Below are positions 6,929 through 12,606 of a stretch of 18,715 nucleotides of DNA, in pieces. Position 1 is the stretch's first letter; every line of letters begins with the position of its first letter. The translations under genes were made by a program, and so were the position numbers. This DNA comes from Glacieibacterium sp964246975 (lineage in GTDB: Bacteria > Pseudomonadota > Alphaproteobacteria > Sphingomonadales > Sphingomonadaceae), in NCBI GenBank assembly GCA_964246975.1, contig CAXTSL010000063.1, positions 1 to 18,715 of the forward strand. The letters run 5' to 3'. The notes beneath the pieces are model-generated. The model worked only from the letters and a program-made list of their open reading frames with translations. It was not told the origin of the DNA and did not search any database.

Positions 6929-7663
6929 TCAGCCCCGCCCGCGCAGGCGCGGTGTCAGCATTCCGACATTCCGCCGATAGGCTTCGTAGTCGGTGCCGAA
7001 CAATGCGACGAGGTCGCGCGCCTCATAGCGGATCGCGACGACGATATAGGCTGTCATGCCGGCGGCGAGCAGCAGGTGGCCGAGGCTCATCGACGGCGTC
7101 GCCCAGAAGGCGATGACGAAGCCACTGTAGAGCGGGTGGCGAACGACGCGGTAGAACAATGGCTGGCGGAAGCGCGGCGCCGCGGCGGCCCGGTCGCGCA
7201 GCGCGAACCAAGCCTGCTGCAGCCCGAACAGCTCGAAATGATTGATCAAATAGGTGCTGAGCAGCACGATGCCCCACCCGAGACCGAAGAGCGCCCAGAG
7301 CAGCCACGCCAGCGGCCCCTCGACGTGCCAGACCAGTGCGGGCAGCGGATGCCAGAAGCTGAACAGCGTGATCAGCACGACACTCGACGCCAGCACATAG
7401 ACGCTGCGCTCGACAGGCGGTGGCACGGTGCCCGCCAGCGCACGCTTGAACCCTTGCCGCGCCATGACGCTGTGCTGGATGCCGAACAGCGCGATCAGCC
7501 CGAGGTCGATCGCGGCGGCGACGGCGGGCGCGGCGGCGGGACCATGATCGACGCCGTGCGCGATCAGGCCGAAATCGCCGACGAAGGCGATCAGGTAGAG
7601 GAATGTCGCGAAGAACACCGCGTAGGCGGCGACCGCAAAGACCATGTAGAAGCTGCGTGCCAT
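6929..7663 (-). CDS. Membrane S-methyltransferase of the MddA/NnrU (isoprenylcysteine methyltransferase-like) family
   Basis: The 244-residue membrane protein has about five spans. GIQHSVMARQGFKR (61-74) and PPPVERSVYVLASS (81-94) match the N-terminal half of methanethiol S-methyltransferase MddA and NnrU relatives as I remember them. VVRHPLYSGF (173-182) and RYEARDLVALFGTDYEAYRR (212-231) form the SAM-binding region shared with ICMT-type enzymes (RHPxYxG followed by Glu and Arg). MddA makes dimethyl sulfide from methanethiol; another thiol, lipid or pigment substrate cannot be excluded. The ATG at 7663 follows GGGGGGCAGG. It sits between bchG and ppsR, transcribed towards bchG and ending 50 bases before it, which is not the gene I expect there. 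mddA is the best named guess. Confidence 0.72.
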   Translation of the reverse strand: MARSFYMVFAVAAYAVFFATFLYLIAFVGDFGLIAHGVDHGPAAAPAVAAAIDLGLIALFGIQHSVMARQGFKRALAGTVPPPVERSVYVLASSVVLITLFSFWHPLPALVWHVEGPLAWLLWALFGLGWGIVLLSTYLINHFELFGLQQAWFALRDRAAAAPRFRQPLFYRVVRHPLYSGFVIAFWATPSMSLGHLLLAAGMTAYIVVAIRYEARDLVALFGTDYEAYRRNVGMLTPRLRGRG

Positions 7664-7823
7664 CGCCTGCCCCCCGCCATCTGATGGCCGCAGTCTAGCA
7701 GTTTTGCCGTCGCGCGTCAGCGCTCTTCGCCGTCCGCCGCCGACGGCTGCGACGGTCCGGCGCGACGCGCGTTATGGCAGATGCAGCGGAAGCAAGCTGC
7801 GGCCGGATGGAGGCGCGAAGCCC

Positions 7824-8153
7824 ATGCCCAAATACCTGACCATCGGTTACGGCGATGAAGCCGGGTACGCGCGGACGGCGCCGGCGGTCCGCGATGCCGC
7901 CCATGCGCATGACGCTACGCTCAAGCGCGGCGGGGCGATCATCGGCATTGCGGGGCCGCCCGTACAAGTCCGCAATCCCGATGGACGCGGCGTGCAAACC
8001 ACCGATGCCGCTTTCATGTCGTCGGCATTGCCGATTGCCGGTTTCGCGCTGATCGAAGCCGCCGATACCGCCGCCGCGATCGAGATGGTCTCGAAATCGC
8101 CTTGCGCCGTCGCTCACGGCGTCGTCGAGGTCTGGCCTCTTGAGGAACATTAG
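7824..8153 (+). CDS. YCII-related (DGPF-type) small cytoplasmic protein
   Basis: The 109-residue product starts MPKYLTIGYGDEAGYARTAP and contains AHAHDATLKRGGAIIGIAGP and VRNPDGRGVQTTDAAF, then an alternating hydrophobic C-terminal half (AGFALIEAADTAAAIEMVSK) ending EVWPLEEH. This strand-helix pattern, with the PxHxRDGxxVxTTDGPF-like centre, is that of the YCII-related/dimeric alpha-beta barrel family. Members are often adjacent to ECF sigma factors, and their function is mostly unknown. GGAGG at 7809-7813 lies ten bases before the ATG. The gene is alone on the plus strand, divergent from the methyltransferase and convergent with ppsR. No catalytic role can be assigned, and its presence in the photosynthesis cluster may be incidental. 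Confidence 0.75.
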   Translation: MPKYLTIGYGDEAGYARTAPAVRDAAHAHDATLKRGGAIIGIAGPPVQVRNPDGRGVQTTDAAFMSSALPIAGFALIEAADTAAAIEMVSKSPCAVAHGVVEVWPLEEH

Positions 8154-8194
8154 GCGCGTTTCCGCCCACGGCAGTCGGTCACCTGCCGCGAACG

Positions 8195-8212
8195 GTCCGG
8201 GCGCTACCGGAC
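8195..8212. terminator. Short hairpin between convergent YCII gene and ppsR
   Basis: GTCCGG (8195-8200) and CCGGAC (8207-8212) form a perfect 6-bp stem around a 6-base loop in the 69-base space between the YCII-gene stop (8153) and the ppsR stop (8223). It could end both transcripts. There is no T-tract on either strand, so it is a weak terminator candidate. Confidence 0.35.
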
Positions 8213-8222
8213 AGACGATTCT

Positions 8223-9665
8223 TCAGCCGGCGTCCTCACCCCCCGACAAATTGCCGAGGCCGTGGCGGTGAAGCTTCGAATAGAGGCTCTGGCGGCTCAG
8301 CCCCAGCACTTCGGCGGCCGACGCGCGATTGTCCTGCGTGTAGGTCAGCGCCGCCTCGATGCACAGGCGCTCGATCAGGTCGGTCGATTCGCGCACGATG
8401 TCCTTCAGCGGCACGCGGCCGACGAGTTCGGTGAGTTGTTCGACCGAGCGCGGCAGCGCGTGGCCCGGCGTGGCGATGTCGACGCGGGCGCGACGGGTGG
8501 TGCGCAGGCTGAAGCCATAGCACGGCTGCGACGGCGTTCCCGCGCCGACCGCGGAGACCTCGACCTCCTCCTCGCCGCCGCCGCTGCCGCGCAATATGGT
8601 CGCGAAGTTTCGCACCGCGCCGTGCGCCTGTAGCTGCTGGAGGAGGACGCCGAGGTCGATGCCCGGTCGCCCGAGGAAGCGCGCCAGCGGTGCACCACGC
8701 ACCGCCGCGTGACGCGCCGACTGGGTCAGGTCGAGGAACGCCGCATTCTCGCTGAGGATGTCGAGGTTGGCGTCGGTCAGCACGAAGGCGTCGGGCAGGC
8801 GGTCGAGAACATCGATCAGGCGGCGATCGGCGGTCGCGGCGTCGGGTACGCTGTCTCCGGCGACCAGCCGGACGAGAAAGTACGAGGCGCGGTCCTGCCT
8901 GAACAATGTCGCCGACATCGACACCGCGATGCCGCCCGCCGTCGTCAGCCGGACCGGCGCACGGTGTTCGGCGACGGCGACCGAACCGAGCAGGGTCAGC
9001 GCGGCATCGCGCGACGCCGCGTCGAACAGCGTCGTCAACGGCTGACCGCTCAACCGGTCGTCGTCGCCCGTGAGGCCGCGCGCCGCCGGATTGGCCTCGG
9101 TGATTCGCCGCGACGCGGTGTCGACGATGACGACGGCCTCCGACGATTCGTCGAACAACAGGCGATAGCGCGTCTCCGCCTGGCGGAGCCGGACATAGTC
9201 GCGCTCCATCGACTGCTGCGCGGCGAGCAGCCGCTGCTGCAGAGCGGCGGCGGCGCGCATATCGCGCCCGATGGCGATGACACGACCGTCGCCCCCGCCA
9301 TTTCCCGGGGCGGCATCGAGCGCGAGATAGCGGATCGGCACGTCGCCGCCGCCGAGCGGGTGATTGACCTGCCGCCAGCGCATCGGGGCGGCGTGCGCGT
9401 CGCGCAGCATCTCCTCGATCTTGCCGCGGCTCTCCGAGGTCACGGTATCGATCCAGCGCCGGTCGCGCCACGTCTCGATCCCGTCGATGGCAAGGTCGCC
9501 GCTGCCCAGCGCGAGATCGCGGATGACGCCGTCACCGTCGAGGACCAGCGCGATATCCCCCGACGCCGCGATGACGCGCGCCGCGAGGTCGGGGTCGAGA
9601 CCGCGCAGCAGCGCCGCCGGGGCGCGGAACGGCACGGTACCGGCGAGCGAGGCGTTCAGGTCCAT
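8223..9665 (-). CDS. ppsR: PpsR/CrtJ, PAS-domain transcriptional repressor of photosynthesis genes
   Basis: The 480-residue product shows the PpsR layout: an N-terminal PAS-like region (about 30-135), a Gln-rich linker (AAALQQRLLAAQQSMERDY, about 138-156), a second PAS (about 160-270, YRLLFDESSEAVVIVD), a third PAS (about 285-395, LPDAFVLTDANLDILSENAA), and a C-terminal Fis-type helix-turn-helix (about 436-470, ASAAEVLGLSRQSLYSKLHR). PpsR binds TGT-N12-ACA pairs and represses bch, crt and puc genes under oxygen or light; in some species it activates. Only two cysteines occur, C382 (PCYGFSL) and C435 (ERLCIEAAL), the latter just before the DNA-binding helix as in the redox-active Cys of Rhodobacter PpsR. 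The ATG at 9665 follows AGGCGG. ppaA lies 31 bases upstream in the same direction, an almost universal pairing. Confidence 0.95.
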   Translation of the reverse strand: MDLNASLAGTVPFRAPAALLRGLDPDLAARVIAASGDIALVLDGDGVIRDLALGSGDLAIDGIETWRDRRWIDTVTSESRGKIEEMLRDAHAAPMRWRQVNHPLGGGDVPIRYLALDAAPGNGGGDGRVIAIGRDMRAAAALQQRLLAAQQSMERDYVRLRQAETRYRLLFDESSEAVVIVDTASRRITEANPAARGLTGDDDRLSGQPLTTLFDAASRDAALTLLGSVAVAEHRAPVRLTTAGGIAVSMSATLFRQDRASYFLVRLVAGDSVPDAATADRRLIDVLDRLPDAFVLTDANLDILSENAAFLDLTQSARHAAVRGAPLARFLGRPGIDLGVLLQQLQAHGAVRNFATILRGSGGGEEEVEVSAVGAGTPSQPCYGFSLRTTRRARVDIATPGHALPRSVEQLTELVGRVPLKDIVRESTDLIERLCIEAALTYTQDNRASAAEVLGLSRQSLYSKLHRHGLGNLSGGEDAG

Positions 9666-9696
9666 CGCCGCCTAGTCCGCCCGACGCGACGCCGCG

Positions 9697-10557
9697 TCAG
9701 CCACGACCGGCGACCGGTGTGTCGGCCCGCAGCGCGAGCACGTCGAGCAGCGTCTCGGCGACCAGAACCGCCTGCCGCGCATCGGCGGCGGTCGCGTCGG
9801 CCCCGCAGCCGCGCGCCAGCTCGGGATGGTCGACGAAGACCTTGCCGCCGACCATGATGCCGAGACGCGGGTTGCGCGAGGCGCTCCGCAAGCGCCCGAT
9901 GATCGCGGGCAGGCGTTCGACATGGGCCTCGCAGGTCACCGTCAGCCCGACGAGTTCGAACCAGCGGCTGCGGACCAGCGCCACCAGATCGGCCTCGGTC
10001 GCCGACAGTTCGCTCGCCGTCGTCCAGCCGGCGCGCCGGAAGAATTCCTCGACCATCAGCGAGCCGAAGCCGTGCTGTTCGCCGGGCAGCGGCGCGAACA
10101 GCGCGCGCCGTTCGCCGCCGCGCCGTTCGGCGGCCCCGGGCATCCGCGCCGCGAGTTCGTGGACGATCTCCTGCAGCCGCCACAGCGCCATCGTGACATC
10201 GACGAAATCGCATTCGTCGGCATCCCACATCACGCCGAGGTGGCGCGCGGCGGGGGCGAGCACGTCGAGGAAAATGCCCTCGACGCTGGCACCGCCCGCC
10301 AGCATCGCGTCGACCTCGACGAGCAGGCCGTACGCCTCCTGCCGCAGTGCCGCGACGGCGAAACGCTCGGCAGTGCCGGAATCGAGCGCCGCTGGCCGCA
10401 GCGCGGCAGCATCGCCGCGGTGCGCGAGCAGCAGGCGCGGAATGATCTCGCCCTCGACGAGACGATGGAGCGCAAACGGCAGCAGTTCGGCGGCGAGCGG
10501 CTCGGGCGCACCCGAACCGCCCCGCGCCGCGATCCGATAGTCGTGTATCGAGCTCAT
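9697..10557 (-). CDS. ppaA: PpaA/AerR, cobalamin-binding photosynthesis regulator (SCHIC-type)
   Basis: The 286-residue product has a helical N-terminal part (about 60-130, including GVMWDADECDFVDVTMALW) and a B12-binding Rossmann-like C-terminal part. PLPGEQHGFGSLMVEEFFRR contains the histidine of the ExHxxG motif (H162), the cobalamin-ligating position, followed by LVGLTVTCEAHVERL and IMVGGKVFVDHPELARG with the conserved VGG turn. In Rhodobacter, AerR/PpaA binds light-sensitive cobalamin and antagonises or modifies CrtJ/PpsR at bch and crt promoters. It lies directly upstream of ppsR on the same strand and diverges from bchF across a 277-base control region. The ATG at 10557 has a purine-rich stretch (GGTGGGGA) upstream. 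The call is secure; aerR is the equivalent name. Confidence 0.93.
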   Translation of the reverse strand: MSSIHDYRIAARGGSGAPEPLAAELLPFALHRLVEGEIIPRLLLAHRGDAAALRPAALDSGTAERFAVAALRQEAYGLLVEVDAMLAGGASVEGIFLDVLAPAARHLGVMWDADECDFVDVTMALWRLQEIVHELAARMPGAAERRGGERRALFAPLPGEQHGFGSLMVEEFFRRAGWTTASELSATEADLVALVRSRWFELVGLTVTCEAHVERLPAIIGRLRSASRNPRLGIMVGGKVFVDHPELARGCGADATAADARQAVLVAETLLDVLALRADTPVAGRG

Positions 10558-10703
10558 CCGCCGATCCCCACCTGCCGCCGACGCCCTGCACTCGGTCGCC
10601 GTGAGGATCGCCGTTTTCCGGTCTATGCCCCCGTTATGAGCACGCTATGCCGCTGGCGCGCCACTGGCAATCCCGGATTTGGCGCGGCAATCTCCGCGAC
10701 ATG

Positions 10704-10739
10704 CTGTCAATTGCGCCTTACGTCCAATCCAATTGACAG
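10704..10739. promoter_or_regulatory. Symmetrical operator-like dyad at the bchF promoter (probable PpsR site)
   Basis: CTGTCAATTG (10704-10713) and CAATTGACAG (10730-10739) form a perfect 10-bp inverted repeat with a 16-base centre. Read with the PpsR consensus in mind, the left part is TGT-N12-ACG (10705-10722) and the right part CGT-N12-ACA (10721-10738). The two share the palindrome ACGT at the exact centre. The right arm overlaps the TTGACA -35 box. PpsR normally binds paired TGT-N12-ACA sites, so this is a plausible double operator for the bchF operon and perhaps ppaA. Confidence 0.55.
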
Positions 10740-10760
10740 CGGGGGCGACGCTGCTAGGTT
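10733..10760 (+). promoter_or_regulatory. Putative bchF operon promoter
   Basis: A perfect TTGACA -35 (10733-10738), 16 bases, then TAGGTT (10755-10760). The spacer is one base short of ideal and the -10 is imperfect. A start near 10767 would give a leader of about 68 bases before the bchF ATG at 10835. The -35 is the right arm of the dyad, which fits repression by PpsR. Confidence 0.5.
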
Positions 10761-10834
10761 TTGGCGCAGGGACGCAGAGAACCGGGTCGGCAGCGATGCG
10801 TGAACACCGTGGCGGAAGGGGGGACGACATAGCG

Positions 10835-11320
10835 ATGGCAACTGCACGTCCGCTCTACACGCCCGAGGAGCGCGCGCGCCGCGACAACACGGTCTGGACG
10901 CTGGTGCAGGGGCTGCTCGCGCCGGTGCAGTTCGTCGCGTTCGCGGTCAGCGTCGTGCTGGTGCTGCGCTACCTCGATACCGGCGAGGGCGCGTTCGCCG
11001 CGACGGTGTCGATCGTCGTCAAGACGCTGTTATTATACACGATCATGATCACCGGCGCGATTTGGGAGAAAGTCGTTTTCGGGCGCTATCTGTTCGCGCC
11101 CGCCTTCTATTGGGAAGACGTGTTCTCGATGCTCGTGCTGGCTCTGCACACGGCGTATCTCGTGTGTCTCGGCTTCGGGCTGTTGTCCGAACCAGGCCGC
11201 ATGCTGCTCGCCCTCGCCGCCTATACGACTTACGTCGTCAACGCGACGCAGTTCATCCTCAAGCTGCGCGCCGCGCGGCTGCAGGGGGCGGGCGCTCCCA
11301 CGGGGGCAGTGCCGGCATGA
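10835..11320 (+). CDS. bchF: 2-vinyl bacteriochlorophyllide hydratase
   Basis: BchF hydrates the C3 vinyl group of chlorophyllide a to hydroxyethyl on the way to bacteriochlorophyllide a. The 161-residue product starts MATARPLYTPEERARRDNTV and continues WTLVQGLLAPVQFVAFAVS, the signature N-terminus of the family. It has three to four membrane spans and the conserved loop WEKVVFGRYLFAPAFYWEDV. I chose the ATG at 10835, preceded by GAAGGGGGG at 10815-10823, because homologues start just before PLYTPEER. An in-frame ATG at 10796 would add 13 polar residues without similarity. The stop overlaps the bchN start (ATGA, 11317-11320). As the first gene of the bchFNBHL operon it carries the operon's promoter and operator. 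Confidence 0.95.
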   Translation: MATARPLYTPEERARRDNTVWTLVQGLLAPVQFVAFAVSVVLVLRYLDTGEGAFAATVSIVVKTLLLYTIMITGAIWEKVVFGRYLFAPAFYWEDVFSMLVLALHTAYLVCLGFGLLSEPGRMLLALAAYTTYVVNATQFILKLRAARLQGAGAPTGAVPA

Positions 11321-12606
11321 ATACCGCCCTCGCCACCGCAGCGGCCCCGCGCACGATCCTGCGCGAGCGCGGCCAGCGCGAGGTGTTCTGCGGGCTGACG
11401 GGCATCATCTGGCTCCACCGCAAGGTTCAGGACGCCTTCTTCCTCGTCGTCGGCAGCCGCACCTGCGCCCATCTGTTGCAATCTGCCGCAGGCGTCATGG
11501 TATTTGCCGAGCCGCGCTTCGCCACCGCGATCATCGAGGAGCGGGACCTCGCCGGATTGGCCGACGCCAACGAGGAGCTCGACCGCGTCGTCACCCGCCT
11601 GCTGGCGCGCCGTCCGGAGATCAAATTGCTGTTCCTCGTCGGCTCGTGCCCCAGCGAAGTCATCAAGCTCGATCTCAGCCGCGCCGCCGCGCGCCTGTCG
11701 GCGACGCAGCCGGGGGTCAAGATCCTCAACTATTCGGGCAGCGGTATCGAGACGACCTTCACGCAGGGCGAGGACGCCTGCCTCGCCGCGCTCGTCCCCG
11801 CCTGTCCCGTCGCGCCGACGAATGCGCGCCGCCTGCTGATTGTCGGCGCGCTGCCCGACATCGTCGAGGACCAGTTCCGCCGGCTGTTCGCCGAGATCGG
11901 CATCGACCGCGTCGACAGCCTGCCGCCGCGTCGCGCCAAGGACCTGCCCGAGATCGGGCCGGGGACGGTGTTCCTGCTCGCCCAGCCCTTTCTCGGCGAT
12001 ACCGCGCAGGCCTTGGAAGATCGTGGCTGCAAGCATTTGCCCGCGCTGTTCCCGTTCGGGGCCGAGGGCACGACCGCGTGGCTGCACGCCGCCGCGCAGG
12101 CGTTCGGCATCGACGAAATGCACTTTCGCGCGGCGATCGCTCCGGCGCGGGCGCGGGCGAAACGCGCGCTCGAACGCCACGCCGAGCGCCTGCGGGGCAA
12201 GCGCATCTTCTTCTTCCCCGATTCGCAGCTCGAAATCCCGCTGGCGCGGTTCCTGGCGAACGAACTGGGGATGATCCCCGTCGAGGTCGGCACGCCGTAC
12301 CTCCATCGCGCGCACCTCGCGCCCGAACTCGCCGCACTCCCGGCGGACGTGCTGATCAGCGAGGGGCAGGATGTCGACCGTCAGCTCGACCGCGTGCGCG
12401 CCGCGCGGCCCGACCTGACGGTCTGCGGGCTCGGCCTCGCGAACCCGCTCGAACGCGAAGGTTTGACGACCAAATGGTCGATCGAGCTGGTGTTCTCGCC
12501 GGTCCACGGTTTCGATCAGGCGGGCGACCTCGCCGAACTCTTCGCGCGGCCGCTGGTGCGGCAGGCGAAGATCGCGAGCCTGCCCCGGAGCCTGCCATGC
12601 AGCTGA
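11317..12606 (+). CDS. bchN: Light-independent protochlorophyllide reductase subunit N
   Basis: BchN pairs with BchB in the nitrogenase-like catalytic component that reduces ring D of protochlorophyllide in the dark. The 429-residue product has the three cysteines that ligate the NB [4Fe-4S] cluster in the expected spacing: C25 (REVFCGLTG), C50 (GSRTCAHLLQ) and C111 (LVGSCPSEVIKLDL). Other family motifs are ILNYSGSGIETTFTQGEDA, LFPFGAEGTTAWL, FFFPDSQLEIPLARFL and EVGTPYLHRAHLAPE. The start overlaps bchF by four bases. The stop lies ten bases inside bchB, so the two subunits are probably made in step. Length is normal and no motif is damaged. Confidence 0.97.
   Translation: MNTALATAAAPRTILRERGQREVFCGLTGIIWLHRKVQDAFFLVVGSRTCAHLLQSAAGVMVFAEPRFATAIIEERDLAGLADANEELDRVVTRLLARRPEIKLLFLVGSCPSEVIKLDLSRAAARLSATQPGVKILNYSGSGIETTFTQGEDACLAALVPACPVAPTNARRLLIVGALPDIVEDQFRRLFAEIGIDRVDSLPPRRAKDLPEIGPGTVFLLAQPFLGDTAQALEDRGCKHLPALFPFGAEGTTAWLHAAAQAFGIDEMHFRAAIAPARARAKRALERHAERLRGKRIFFFPDSQLEIPLARFLANELGMIPVEVGTPYLHRAHLAPELAALPADVLISEGQDVDRQLDRVRAARPDLTVCGLGLANPLEREGLTTKWSIELVFSPVHGFDQAGDLAELFARPLVRQAKIASLPRSLPCS

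Noticed and set aside
6953..6968. TGT-N10-ACA palindrome near the end of the methyltransferase gene, considered as a second PpsR site for bchG
   Set aside because: The spacing is 10, not 12, and it lies inside coding sequence; a chance match is likely.
7729..7747. GCCGTC/GACGGC hairpin in the 160-base gap between the methyltransferase and YCII genes
   Set aside because: It lies upstream of both divergent genes, has no T-tract and no regulator motif; ordinary for DNA this GC-rich.
8709..9857. Plus-strand open frame antisense to ppsR and the end of ppaA
   Set aside because: PpsR on the other strand has full PAS and HTH motifs; this frame is Arg/Gly-rich with no domain.
10796..10834. In-frame upstream ATG of bchF at 10796
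   Set aside because: It adds 13 polar residues with no family similarity and has a poorer ribosome site than the ATG at 10835.
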